64,000 nucleotides of DNA from Breviolum minutum Mf 1.05b.01 (GCA_000507305.1 DF239257.1:308428-372427), one strand, 5' to 3'. Shown: positions 33,197-44,224, numbered from the stretch's first letter. A program made the numbers and translations. Notes: generated by a model from the sequence alone, not told the origin.

Positions 33197-33374
33197 GTGA
33201 GGAAACCAGGCACCTCTAAGACTCGAAAAACGGTCCAGTCATCGGAGATGTCCGGAAAGTTCGGGAATCGGGAAAATGCTGGGGGAAAACCCCTTGGAAT
33301 GGGGGCCCCTTACTAATCAACCCCATGTACAATGTTATATATAGTGGATATCTATTGGGTATATCACCTTTTAA

Positions 33375-33465
33375 AGGGATCCAACAGGGGGGTTAAACAG
33401 CTAGAGGACTTACTAATCATTGGTTATTAACCATGTATCCGAGTCCTGGGATGATCCTCCAAGTA
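33375..33465. repeat. Family G copy
   Basis: ACTTACTAATCATTGGTTAT and TCCTGGGATGATCCTCCAAG. Confidence 0.5.
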
Positions 33466-33739
33466 CCACATCAACTCACAAAAGTTGATGTATTGCACAT
33501 GGCTTAAACCTGGAAATCATTGTTCCCCCATGTGAGTCACCAACAATATAATTACGTCGTACATTTCATGGTTCGTTTCATTCTCGGGGTCACTAAAGGT
33601 GAACCCACACAATTTTCAATGTGACATTAATTTCTGACTTCAAACAGAAGTTATCATATGTTATCATATCTTTCTTTTTTTGTTGAAACCAACAAAAAAG
33701 ACAAAAAACTACAGCCCCTTAGGCATGTCTTCTTTTCAG

Positions 33740-33870
33740 TTGACCTTTTCATACTTCCCAAAGGTCCATCGGAAAGGTCGGTCACCAACGGTTCGTCACC
33801 GGCCATCACCGTTTTGCCAGGCTTGTTACGTGGTGAACTCATTGAAAAACGTGGAGTGCGGAAATGTTTG
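33740..33870 (+). CDS. Exon, 44 codons, both splice sites clear
   Basis: After CTTCTTTTCAG the frame reads DLFILPKGPSERSVTNGSSP, then AITVLPGLLRGELIEKRGVR and KCL, closed by the strong donor GTACGT. Product not recognised; same strand as its neighbours. Confidence 0.6.
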
Positions 33871-33985
33871 GTACGTATGGCTCCCTATTGTCGAGCACAA
33901 CGTTCAGAGGTTTGGGGTTGGGCTGGTTGCAGTTTTGTTCAAACCTGGTGGGAATACAGTGGGAAAATGATGATGAAAACAAATT

Positions 33986-34090
33986 CTAGGTGGTGGCTAC
34001 TCAAATATTTTTTGTGATTTTCACCCCGATCCCTGGGGAAATGATCCAATTTGACTAGAATTGTTCAAATGGGTTGAAACCACCAACTAG
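33986..34090. repeat. Family B MITE copy
   Basis: Flanks AATT left and TATT right; the TSD is imperfect. Confidence 0.7.
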
Positions 34091-34455
34091 TATTTTTCTA
34101 CTAAGAATGTAATTAATCCTGGTAGTTTTGATTGTGCATCTCTATTTGGAGAAAAAAAGGATCTACTTTTGAACATGCATTTGCAAAACGTTCGCAAGTT
34201 GAAATCAGAGTTGATTTTCATGACATATGGTTATTAGAGTTTATTGACTATAGTAATAAACTATCTAAGAAAGAATCCTCGACTTTTATTCATTGCTCTT
34301 TTTGTTTGTAACCAAATTCATGTTTCACAATTTACTTCATATATGAATCATGTTGATATTAATAAATATATTTGCATATATGTGTGTATAACAACTATAT
34401 ATCATAAATCCATGGTCCAGATCAAGAAACCCGGGTTGACCCGTTAGAGTTCCAG

Positions 34456-34549
34456 GTTCCAGTGTCGCTCGGCATGGCCAGGCCGAACAGGTGGTCCAAG
34501 ATCTCAAAGAATGGATTCGTCGTTGCGACGAGGTCATGAATATCTGGTT
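34456..34549 (+). CDS. Exon, unrecognised
   Basis: After AGAGTTCCAG the best frame reads SSVARHGQAEQVVQDLKEWI, then RRCDEVMNIW, amphipathic and helical in character. All frames are open, so the choice rests on composition. Donor uncertain. Confidence 0.45.
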
Positions 34550-34647
34550 GGTGATTTCAAAGATGGGTCGTTCTTCCCAAGTGGGAGGGTATGACTGGCC
34601 AGGGTTGAATGTGGAAGATGTATATTTAAATGAGGTTTTAATATATT

Positions 34648-34749
34648 CTAGGTGGTGCTTTCAATGATTTTTTAATTTTCACCCCGAAATTTGGGGAAGA
34701 TTTCCCATTTTGACTCATATTTTTGAAAGGGGTTGAAACCACCAACCAG
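34648..34749. repeat. Family B MITE copy
   Basis: Flanks ATATT left and ATATG right, a probable 4-bp ATAT duplication. Confidence 0.7.
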
Positions 34750-34810
34750 ATATGTTGTTTCAGATTTTGAATATTGATTCCATTGTAATACCGTCGAAAC
34801 AAGGCAATCA

Positions 34811-34912
34811 AATACCCATACCATCCATGTGTGGTATATTTACCTATATGAATGGTTGATTTTTATGGTATTCATGCAGGTAAATATACCAGTCCCATGG
34901 AGCACATGGGAA
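34811..34912. repeat. Family A MITE copy
   Basis: CCATACCATCCATGTGTGGT left; CAGTCCCATGGAGCACATGG right. Confidence 0.65.
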
Positions 34913-35422
34913 TTGCAACTTCGTTGTTTCCTTTTAAACTTTAGATTTCACCAAATCCATGGCGAAACATGGATCCTTTGCCTATCCTCTAGAATCCATG
35001 TGACTCGTATATTTCCCGACAAACGTTTACCATGAATCAACATCCACATAAAAATCCCACTTTCCTGATAGGGAACCGGGAACCGCATGTTTGGAATTGG
35101 GGATAACGCCCACACCGTTGAACAGTCCTAGCAGGCAGGAGAATTCTTCAACGAGTTACAGTTACAGAATGTTTCTCAGAAAAAAAGTCAGGTGACCCAC
35201 TTCAAGGTGGGAATCCAAAAATCCTCAACCCAAAAACAGCTAGAATAAGCAGCTATAGAAGTCACAGATGGACGTTGGGATGTATAGCCACCCCCCAACG
35301 GTTCGGATGCTGTGGATGTCTGTGGCTTCAAATGTTCGTTCGGTTTTGGTAGTTGAGATTCTGGAACCTCATCCTGGTGGTGACTGGCATCCTGGGGGGG
35401 GGGGGGAACCGAATTTATAGAC

Positions 35423-35547
35423 TACACTCCCTGAAACTAACAGCAATTTTGCCTCTGAAATTAGGCCAACAAAAATTTACCAAAAGGAAATTCATTTTGA
35501 ACCAACCATTCATTTTCAGGGTCTTTTGCTGTTAGTTTCAGTGAGGG
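35423..35547. repeat. Inverted repeat of about 125 bp
   Basis: CTCCCTGAAACTAACAGCAA left; TTGCTGTTAGTTTCAGTGAG right. The arms are near-perfect over 20 bases. Possibly related to family S. Confidence 0.7.
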
Positions 35548-35851
35548 CATAAGTTATTTTAAACAGGCAAGAAATCCTTGGACCAGTGAAACGAACCCGT
35601 GCAGGTGCACGTATTATGTAAAAGCTGTTGTTTTCTCCTCACATTTCCATTCCTAGATATATAATATAATGTATACATCTAAACATACAGAGGCATATTA
35701 CATACAGTACATTCTAACATTACGTTACCGTTATATACATATGTTATTGTGACATATCTACATTCACTTTTCTACTTGCGGACCATGTATCTGACTTGAC
35801 TTGGAAGGCTGTGTTGACACAGATTTTTCATCCACCAAAACCACCTTGCAG

Positions 35852-35918
35852 GCTCCCATTGGACTCCGTCGTTCTGTAGCCACACTTTGTGTGCTTTGGG
35901 CACCAGAGGCACGGGGAT
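35852..35918 (+). CDS. Exon, unrecognised
   Basis: After CCACCTTGCAG the frame reads APIGLRRSVATLCVLWAPEA and then RG. The donor is weak. The plus frame upstream (35767-35822, ADHVSDLTWKAVLTQ) may be another exon. Confidence 0.4.
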
Positions 35919-36390
35919 AAAACTTGGAGGTTTGTTTATTTGGTGCGTTTCGACTCTCAGAATCCGGACCCGGACCCGGACCCCGGATCGAATTTCGGAT
36001 TTTTCGGGTTGAAAGTTTCACATCCTGTAAAAGAATAGGAATGATGTAGGGGTAATCCCGGATTCTTAGGACATACCTGGATTCTTAGGGTTTTGGTTTT
36101 TCTGTTTTTTTTTGCTTTTTGGTGACGGTGGCATTTAGGGATGTTAGACTTATGATGTTTTATTTTAGATAATTCATAACATGAAATATACCGCAACATG
36201 GGTTTTTTGAGGCAGCACCTGGACAAAGCTTACTATCAACCTTGGTGATTAGAGACCTGTTTTTGGATGGTGAAAACATGACCTGTTGGAAAGGTGAAGA
36301 ATGACCAATCCAACGATCGGGGATCAAGTTTGGTCACGAATTGAATACTTTTTTTTTGAGGTTGGAGCAAAAGGTGGGCGGAAGGGAAGG

Positions 36391-36500
36391 TAGCATAAAA
36401 TCATCCAATTGGCAGTATATACCGCATATATACCGGGTGTATATGTATATATATATATACGTATATATACATATATATACAGTATATTGCTGTCTAAGGT
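36391..36500. repeat. Family N palindrome, diverged
   Basis: GGTAGCATAAAATCATCCAA, then ATTGGCAGTATATACC, and a TATATACGTATATATAC centre. Confidence 0.5.
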
Positions 36501-36691
36501 GGGTTATGGGTGTTTTGTTTTTACGGATTCTACCATGATGGTAAATCACCATTTAACTGCATTAAACCACTAAATCACCATCAAACTTCATGAAAAACCA
36601 CCATTTGGGGGGAATTGTGCTTTTCAGCCGAGGCTGTAAGGTTGGCCCCAAAAAGCAGGACTTTTTTCATGGCGGGCCAAAAATAACTTAC

Positions 36692-36800
36692 CCCCCCCAA
36701 AAGTTTAGCATGGAACCTGAAAATCCATCCCTGGAAAAGGAGATTCCTATTGGAAACCATCATTTTCAGGTTCCATGTTAAACTTTGGGAAGGTATAACT
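36692..36800. repeat. Family S palindrome
   Basis: CCCAAAAGTTTAGCATGGAA left, TTCCATGTTAAACTTTGGGA right. Confidence 0.65.
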
Positions 36801-37062
36801 ACATAACTCAGTGAATCCTATGAAAATGTTCGGCCATTTTTTTGTAAGGGGTGAAGCTTAACTCATGTACAAACACATTGAGTCTTTGTGCTTCGAAATT
36901 CTCCCGTCCCATTTTTAAATCTTCATCATATGGTTTTCTCACAAAAAAAAAGTCGGTTTAAAAACTTTGCTTTCGATTTTTTTTTTTTCGAAACTTTCCC
37001 ACACCTCGAACCGAACAAAAAACGGGGGGGGAAAAGTCGGTGTCTTTTTGTCGGACCTACAG

Positions 37063-37165
37063 GTGGAGCAGCACCGCCCCTTGTGTGACATCTCTTCGGG
37101 AGTAGCTACAGCCGTGGACGTCTTGAAGTGCTTAGAAAGTCGCCTTCGAACACTTCATGATGCAG
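37063..37165 (+). CDS. Exon, 34 codons plus one base
   Basis: After GGACCTACAG it reads VEQHRPLCDISSGVATAVDV, then LKCLESRLRTLHDA, closing phase 1 at GCAG|GTCGAC. Helical composition; product not recognised. It probably belongs with the exon at 38933. Confidence 0.6.
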
Positions 37166-37187
37166 GTCGACCGGCAACGGGGGGCTA

Positions 37188-37322
37188 TGCTTGGAGGATC
37201 ATCCCATGACTTGTAAGTGGTTTAATAAGTCCCCTAACAGGGATGTTCCCCTTCCAAATGGCCTAAATGGCTTATAAATAGGGGTTACTAACCACTTACT
37301 AAATGGGATGATCCTCCAAGTA
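37188..37322. repeat. Family G copy
   Basis: CTTGGAGGATCATCCCATGA left and GGGATGATCCTCCAAG right. Confidence 0.65.
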
Positions 37323-37395
37323 TGGGGGCTAATCATGGGGTTGCGGCAAGCATCCTGCTGGGGGGATGGGATGGGGGGTTGAGTGTGTTTAGTAC

Positions 37396-37526
37396 TTGGA
37401 TGTCCGGTTGGAAGTTAGGATCAATGGTTAGTAAATGGATGTAAATGGGCTATAATCCCAATATACCCCATTTATAAGTAGGTTATAACTTATAACCATT
37501 TACTAACATCCTGGGACATCCAAGTA
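37396..37526. repeat. Family F relative
   Basis: TACTTGGATGTCCGGTTGGA left; TGGGACATCCAAGTAAA right; inner CATTTATAAGTAGGTTATAA. The same arms occur at 38394-38516 and partly at 31600-31710. Confidence 0.6.
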
Positions 37527-37721
37527 AAGCTTAAAATGAAAATGGAACTTCCTCAAAAAGGTGTTTTTTTCGGGTGCACTGTTAGCAAGAAAATATGGTG
37601 GGTCCCAAGTAGTCACCAGTCGCCTTATTTAAAAAGGTGTGTGATTCTCAAGTTTTAGAGTTGGTTTGAGGGAGTGTAGTAAAAGGATGAAATAACTTGG
37701 CAAATCTTTCCCTGGGCTTCC

Positions 37722-37830
37722 ACCATTAAAATAATGGTTGACCCAATTTCGATGATTAAAACCCTTAGGGTTCAGCAATGGTGGTTATATCAGCAACAAT
37801 TGTTTTAATGGTGGTTGGAATCCCAGGGCT
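37722..37830. repeat. Family I palindrome
   Basis: GGCTTCCACCATTAAAATAA left; TTTTAATGGTGGTTGGAATC right; centre AAACCCTTAGGGTTCAGCAA. Confidence 0.6.
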
Positions 37831-38256
37831 TTGGTAGTCTCATGGTAGTCCCATATACCCTTTTTTTGCGCAGAGCCCTTGTAAATTCGGTAGGTTTGTT
37901 GTTCATGTAACTCGCTAAAAGTTAAAAATACCTTTAATACCTTTGCTCGCCCTGCAAAAACGAGCAGTTTTGCCTACTGTAGATAAGCTGGGGAGTTGTA
38001 ACTTGGTAGCCATACTCTCTATGTTTCGAGGGGATCAATCATCCGACATTTCTGCCCACCCACTTGCTAGTTCATGGGAATTGCAGGAGCCCACCCCTAT
38101 GCCCCCCCACGAAATCGCTCCGTCTTTTTGGGGGGTCCGTATAGGCCCACCATCCCTCATGTTGAGGCCTCAAAAAAAAATCTTTATTTCCTTGGATGGG
38201 AGGTGGGCCAGAATAATTTGGAAGCTTTTGGAGTAAAAGTTAAGAGTTCGTAATAT

Positions 38257-38353
38257 GCCAGATGCTCAATTTTTTGGTATATCCAGATCTACATTTACCC
38301 GCTAAAGCACCCAGTTTTGTAGGTAAATAGACCAGCTTCATTGAGTGTTTGGG
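38257..38353. repeat. Family A2 MITE copy
   Basis: CCAGATGCTCAATTTTTTGG left; CCCGCTAAAGCACCCAGTTT inside. Confidence 0.6.
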
Positions 38354-38393
38354 TTGTCTTTTTTCAAACATGTCAAGGTGTCTCTTTCTTGGA

Positions 38394-38516
38394 TGTCCCA
38401 GGAAGTTAGGATCAATGGCTAGCAAACTGGTTATTTCACCTACTTATAAATGGGGTATATTCGGGGTTACAACCACTGATCCTAACCGATCAGGAACTTC
38501 CAACCGGACATCCAAG
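38394..38516. repeat. Family F relative
   Basis: TGTCCCAGGAAGTTAGGATC left; AACTTCCAACCGGACATCCA right. Both arms match 37396-37526. Confidence 0.6.
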
Positions 38517-38530
38517 TTGGAGATTCTTGA

Positions 38531-38591
38531 AAGAAATGTCTGCCAAAAATTGGTGGAACTTTGTAACTCTTTGGTGTCTTCAACGTCGATG
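38531..38591 (+). CDS. Possible exon
   Basis: The frame reads ERNVCQKLVELCNSLVSSTS. Protein-like, but the splice sites are weak (CTTGAAAG acceptor). Confidence 0.3.
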
Positions 38592-38767
38592 AAATATAAG
38601 GGAGTTGTTTGTTTTCGATGGATGGAGCAGGTTTGCTAGGTTCCAATGTAACTAGCAACAGAAATCACGGGCAATCATATAAACCTTCCCAAAAAAGGAC
38701 TATAATTTTAGTAAGGCTTTATCTCATCAACAATCCCCGGGGGGGACTATTGACTTTCATAGTCGGC

Positions 38768-38912
38768 TTGACTTCCAGGGTCTTACTTGGAGGATCATCC
38801 CATGACTTGTAAGTGGTTAATAGCCCAGGTAGGTTGATGCAGAAATTAATGGCTGGCTTGTAACACCCTTAACTAAACCACGTATCCTAAGTGGGATCCC
38901 ATCCTCCAAGTC
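38768..38912. repeat. Family G copy
   Basis: CTTGGAGGATCATCCCATGA left; GTGGGATCCCATCCTCCAAG right. Confidence 0.6.
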
Positions 38913-38932
38913 GTGTTTTTTGGGGCCCACAG

Positions 38933-39053
38933 GTGTGGCACATTGCTGCTTATCTCCGAGCAACATCTTCCAACACAGCTCGAGTTCACAAAGGTCTGGG
39001 GATTGATCCACTGGTTGTGAGCTTGCTGAAAATGATCGCAAAGACCCAAAAAG
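38933..39053 (+). CDS. Exon, 40 codons
   Basis: After GGGGCCCACAG it reads VWHIAAYLRATSSNTARVHK, then GLGIDPLVVSLLKMIAKTQK. A good acceptor; the end (AAAAAG|GACAG) would need a GA donor, a form reported in dinoflagellates. Product not recognised. Confidence 0.6.
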
Positions 39054-39644
39054 GACAGTAGTTTTCCAAACGCCATTTTTAGAGCCTATTCTTAGTTTTC
39101 AGGGATGTATTTTTTTGGGGGGGATGGTTAGTAGTCTCATGATTAATAAATAACGTGTATGATGTTTCTTTTGTGTCACAATTCCAATTGGTGGGTTTCC
39201 CGACATTTTACTCCCCTAGAACGACACCTTCCCCCAGAACATGAGACATGATTCTGCCCCAGCTTTTTTTTTGATTGTAAGGTGTTTTTCACCTATTGAT
39301 GGTTGGATAAAAAACCTGGTTATCTCTATCTACCCTTGTGAACTAAATACCCTTTGCAGATATTCAAGAATCCACATCCCGACTAGCTGCGTTTGGTGTG
39401 ATATGCCATTCCTAAACTTTATTCATTTGATTCTCAAGTGTTTGGATTTTATTCTGAAGTATATACTGTAGTTGTTAGTTGATGGTGTACTTATTCTCAA
39501 AGTTTGGGGTGGATTCCAAGAAAGTCAATTCCATCTCTCTCGCTCTCTGGAAGAAATCTCCCCAACCCCCCCAAAAAACAACACCACCTGGAATGCAAAA
39601 AAAACAACAACCTGTCAATCCGTGACAAAAACTAGTATCTTATC

Positions 39645-39733
39645 CCATGGCATCCATTTATGGTATATTTACTTACATTTACCATACAAATCAACCAAAT
39701 GTAGGTAAATATACCATACATGGATGGTATGGG
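39645..39733. repeat. Family A MITE copy
   Basis: CCCATGGCATCCATTTATGG left, TACCATACATGGATGGTATG right. It is the rightmost family A copy; none is seen beyond 40 kb. Confidence 0.65.
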
Positions 39734-40056
39734 TAATTTGAAATCCTGCAAATTTCAAAAAACCATTAGGCCTAAGGAAACGGCTCACCACCGGACCGTC
39801 CGGACAAATCCACTGAGACAAGTCCCATCTTTGTGGTTGAACAACCGGGCATTCACCCGGCTCAGGGTCCCCAGTCATATTAGTATGGGCCAATTCTAAC
39901 TTGACAAAAAAAAGGGGTGAACACAAAAAAACTGTGAAATTCCCATGTATTTATTTTCGGCCAAATTTACTATAGGGGCTATACCCATTTAATATCTATG
40001 TATAACTATAGTATACAGGGCCCCCGTAATAAATCGCATTGTCCTGTCGTTTGCAG

Positions 40057-40213
40057 GTTCGTTTTGGGTGACTTTGTGCAAAAGATACGGCTGCTGTCCT
40101 TGCTTGGCGCTCATGGCAAGGTGCAGGTTTTTCGGGTGGAATCACGACGGCGAAGTATACATTCTTTCGGAATGTTGTTTTTACCGTCCTTAAACGGGGC
40201 AAGACAAGCATCT
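40057..40213 (+). CDS. Possible terminal exon of the left-hand gene
   Basis: After TCGTTTGCAG, composition becomes GC-rich. Two frames are plausible: LCAKDTAAVLAWRSWQGAGF, ending in a stop after KRGKTSI, and one open frame reading KIRLLSLLGAHGKVQVFRVE. I cannot choose. The TE region follows. Confidence 0.35.
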
Positions 40214-40274
40214 AAAGTAATATACTTGCTGTGTGTTTTAACATACTTGCGTAAATGCTTGAGAAGACGGCACG

Positions 40275-40297
40275 ACGGTGCCATTTTGGCTCACAGC
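40275..40297 (+). promoter_or_regulatory. Spliced-leader-like sequence upstream of the recombinase ORF
   Basis: ACGGTGCCATTTTGGCTCAC contains GCCATTTTGGCTCA, identical over 14 bases to the core of the 22-nt dinoflagellate spliced leader as I know it (CCGTAGCCATTTTGGCTCAAG). It lies about 55 bases before the ATG at 40348 on the same strand. This is what a trans-spliced mRNA copied back into DNA would leave, but it could also be one of the SL-like hairpins seen elsewhere in the window. Confidence 0.5.
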
Positions 40298-40347
40298 CCT
40301 CACTCCACCTAGCGTTTGTTTTTCTCCTACACTTCGGGGGGAGAAAG

Positions 40348-42858
40348 ATGAGCGAGGGTGGAAAGCAAAGTTTTGCTCAGTTTGCAGCAGATCAGAACTT
40401 CCCTGGTGTTGAGCTGGACAACACCAGGAGATGGAACTCAGGTTTCAAAAAGGTGGCTGTCTCTCCTGAACATCACAGGAGACGTGGTACTTCCACACCT
40501 CCTGAGGTGGCTTCAGAGAGGTATCTGAAGGCTCCCAGGAGAGGTGAAATCTATGAAGGGAGAAAAGCCACGGGGAGGTCCGACTACGCCAAAGCAAGAT
40601 CCGAGAGTGCTCGCAACACCCCCACTGTTAGGCCAACTGGTGAACGACCAGATCTCTCCGAGATCGGAAGGGCACTCGGGGAAATCAAAGGGACATGACG
40701 CTAGGGATAGAAGGAGAGAAAGCAATAGCCAGGATCTCCATGTCTCGGGAAGTCAGCCTAGCAGGAGAAGGCGCAGGAGAGCAAAGGTGGAGAGAACTCC
40801 CACCCCCTCCTCGTCTTACTCTGATGACTTGGCGTCAGAAGATCCTCTGCACCCCGAATCGAATTCCAGGGAAGGGAAGCCGTTGGAGGATGAGGCTGCT
40901 TTCCATCCTTCGAAGATGGCTCCGGGATTCAAGCAAGGGATCTTTGCAAAAGCAGCTGTGGAACCACCTTTTGGATCGTCAGGGAGTCCTGGAGTTGAGC
41001 CCTTGGGTGAGTCAGCCCCGAGCAAGTTCCAAAAGAGGGCGGAGTCACCTGTCCTGCCCAGGGACGCCATCACACCCTTCAAGCCCGCTGATCCGGTGAA
41101 ACCGATAGGCGGAGGTGCAGCCAAGCCGGGTGAAGAAAAAGAGAAGAGACTTATGGACGACTTCGACCTCCGTTGCCTCTCCATCTACACCCAATTCTTG
41201 GAAAGAAATGTGGAGATGGAAATCACTGAGATCCTTAGCCACCTTGGGGGTGGAGAGGATAGTTCCGAGTGGGGAGCAGCCTTTGCGAGTCTGACCAGAC
41301 CGAAGAGGGCAGCGACGGGGTTGAGGTACATCCGCCTTCTCGAGAACTACGTCAATTGGCTGAAAAGGGAATCTGGAGACAAATCCCAGACGTTGGATCC
41401 CATTGGCAAGGAAGTAGTGTGGCATTACCTACACCACCTTGCGAAGGAGGAAGTGGGAGCCCACACTCCAAAGAGTTTCCTGCTGGCCCTTCGGTTTTTG
41501 GGGGAGGCCCTTGGCTTTTGCCTGGAAGCTTTCAGCTACCAGAGGAACAAGAAGCTGATAGAGACTCATTCCAGAGCCCCTAAGCCGAAAAACAAGGCCC
41601 CTATGATCCCGATCAAGACTTTGGAGTTTCTTGAGTGCTGTGTGGAGGACCACACACTCCCCGTTGGCTATAGAGTGGCTGCGGGGAAGTTGAGGCTTTG
41701 TGTGCAAGCTTCTTTGAGGTGGGATGATCTTTCCCGGACCCTGGTGGGGAATCTGGAGTGGGTCAGACGCTTTGGAAGTGCAGACATAGTAGGCCTGACA
41801 TCCAAACAAGCCATGCAGACCCTGGGTGGCCAGCTACCTCTCAGTGACAAAGGAGGGAGACGACTGGTTACCTGTGTTGGTGAGATTGATCATGGCGTCT
41901 CACGGGACGGAATGGAAGCTCCACGACCACCTGGGAAAATCCTTCTCCTCAGATGGGAAGTTTGCTCTCACTGGGGTCGCCACCTTTGCGCAGGACGTTT
42001 CCTTCGTCAGGTTCCTCCTGAGCTCTGCCCTGGAGAAGGGAATCGATTTGGAGCTGAATGAGGAAGGGGTGAGACTCTTAAGATGGCACGGAGCAAAATC
42101 CACCCTCACGAGTGTCATGATGCACCTGAACGAGGGTGAAAGGGCTGTGAGATTCAGCGGAAACTGGAAGGACCAGAAGGAGTCCATGCCAGATTGCTAC
42201 TTGAGGGAAGCTCAATTGCTTGTGTTGGGTGCCCAAGAGAAAGCTCTCTGGTTCATCCGATCTGGAGCCGGGGCCTGATCATTTCGAGACGGATGAAGCC
42301 GCCACGGAGTTCCGTGAGATTAAGACCAGAGCCAAAAGGGCTTTGGAGGATTTCAAGCCGCCGGTGGGCATTAGCAGGAACGATGTCCCGCAGGCAGTGC
42401 TTGATGATCTAGTGCGCCATGGCGAAGCCTCCACCGAGATCCTGGCCTCAGAGAAGGGCAACGAGAACTTCGAGATCGGTGCTATGGCCGAGTTGGTGGT
42501 TTCAGCGGAGGATTCGCTGAAGGATGTTTTCAGCCCGGACCTTGAGGAGGAAGTGGCGAGCGACAGCGACTCCGTGGTGGAGTTCTATGAGGAGGTTTTT
42601 GTCCAGGTCAAGGGCAGCCTCCGAGGAAGTCTTCACAAGGCCTCGCCCAACCAAAGTTGCAGGCCAAGGTGCAACGTGGCCGGATCCGAGTTCGAGATGG
42701 TGAGGGCGAGCGACCCCGTCAGCAAAGCTACGAAGTTCTGCCAGAGGTGCTTTGGGAAGATCCCGAAGAATGGCTGCAAGCTCTGCACGAAGACGAGAGA
42801 GGTGATGAAGGATGGGGTGCAGGTCAACGTCCGTTGTGGACGAAGATGCCACCAATAG
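40348..42858 (+). pseudogene. Frameshifted tyrosine recombinase (mobile-element integrase)
   Basis: Starting at ATG 40348 (SEGGKQSFAQFAA), the protein runs through a Ser/Arg-rich N-terminal half. A helical core-binding region follows (RCLSIYTQFLERN...LRYIRLLENYVNWLKRE), then a box I Arg in CVQASLRWDDLS at 41717. After a shift near 41805 it continues RPWVASYLSVTKEGDDWLPV, then LRWHGAKSTLTS (box II His, with Lys where Arg is usual) and GNWKDQKESMPDCYLREAQ with the candidate nucleophile Tyr. After a third shift near 42270 it ends with a Cys-rich tail, CQRCFGKIPKNGCKLC...CGRRC. This order is typical of tyrosine recombinases of DIRS/Crypton-type elements. There are shifts near 40690, 41805 and 42270, so no intact protein is encoded unless these are sequencing errors or programmed shifts. 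No reverse transcriptase is seen nearby. Confidence 0.6.
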
Positions 42859-43242
42859 CCTGTGGCCCGATACTTGGACTTGGACGAACGTGGCCATCGA
42901 TGCGATGCCCACATGGAAGTGCTGGAGTCCGACATAGCCTAAAAGGTCGAGGGCTGAGAGCCGGGCACACGTAGTGTTTGTACAGACAAGAGGTCGCTGA
43001 TGTCTTCCGAGAGTGAAAAAAACGAGGATCACCAGGCTTTGCTAGGGTGATTTCCGCAGAGTTGGAGCAGTCACTCGTGTGACAAGTAGGCCCTTTTAAG
43101 AAGAAAGTTGTGGACTGCAGTCGTCCATTTTGAGGGCCAGTGTTACCAACCTGTGAGTTTTTCGGGTGATTTCCCCCCTTGATACACCTGAAGATTGTCT
43201 CCCCGCAGGCGGGCTCTAAGTGGCCGGAGAAAAATTTCGGGT

Positions 43243-44210
43243 ATGTCGCAGTCAAAATTGGAGACGGCCTGGAGCTATCAAGTTCAATGTCTCTGAGAGC
43301 GACTACCTAGTATTAAAGTGCCATGGATACTCCTGTTTTGAAGACTTCTACTACAGGCTTCCTACAAAGGAAGATCTGGAGAAGTACTTCCAGGAGATTC
43401 TCCACAAGGTTGGAGCTTATCGAGACAGAACCTCTGGTGGTTTCAGTACCTACACCAAGGCTAGTCCGGATTGGGACACTTGGAAGAGGTCCGATGACGC
43501 TGCTTGTCTCAGAAAACTCTGGACTTATGGTTCGTCCCTGTGCAAGACGGAGATGGAAGACATGACCGGAGGAGGTTCTGAGAAGATTCGCATGACTCAC
43601 TGAACTGGAGAGAAAGGCCATCAAGAACGGGATGGCGCCTCCAGGATCCGACACGGAAAGACCTTCCTTGTGGACTCTCCAGAAGTTGGCCAACAACCAT
43701 GGGCTTTCTGGGAAGCACGTCCATTTGGAGTGGGAGTCGTACGTGTCAATGGAGCAGGAGGAAAAATCCTCCAGGACAGGGAAGGGCCTCAAGACGAAGC
43801 CGGCAGTCTTCTTGGTCGGAGGAAAACACCTGGAAGTTCAAGACCAGGAGTTGGAACTCGATGGAGTTCAGAAAATCACTGGCTTGTGACGTTGAGGGAA
43901 GTCCTGAACCTCAGGGCGAGGTCCTTCGCCATGCTAGAGCTGACGGAGCATTCCCTGTTGAATCGCCTTCATGAGAAGTACTTCTCTCTTGCGAGGCAGA
44001 CAACTCCGGACAAGATGAGATCTCCTACCATCAACGAAATCCGGAAGTTCGACCGCGAGATCTGCCCTTAGGTGGAAAGCGGAAAAGCAGGGAGAAGTTG
44101 GGGATTGCATCTCCTACTACCTCGACACCCCTGGAGCTGGTCTCTGGAAGATGCTTGAACCGGTGCCTGAAAACCACCCAGACCACTTAGATGCACTGTG
44201 GTCTTACTAA
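43243..44210 (+). pseudogene. Second ORF of the recombinase element, frameshifted
   Basis: Protein-like segments can be followed across three reading frames: SESDYLVLKCHGYSCFEDFY and YRLPTKEDLEKYF (to 43603), then AIKNGMAPPGSDTERPSLWT and HLEWESYVSMEQE (to about 43880), then LREVLNLRARSFAMLELTEH and SPTINEIRKFDREI (to 44070), then ALRWKAEKQGEVGDCISYYL, ending at TAA 44208-44210. The family looks familiar from dinoflagellate TE-associated proteins but I can name no function. It sits 385 bases after the recombinase tail on the same strand and decays the same way, so I infer one element. Confidence 0.5.
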
Positions 44211-44224
44211 GTGTTTCTATCATT

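Noticed and set aside
40544-42061. Taking the 505-residue frame alone as a complete protein
   Set aside because: Its last 80 residues are out of frame. The conserved-looking text continues in another frame from about 41805, and its N-terminal part overlaps the better frame starting at 40348.
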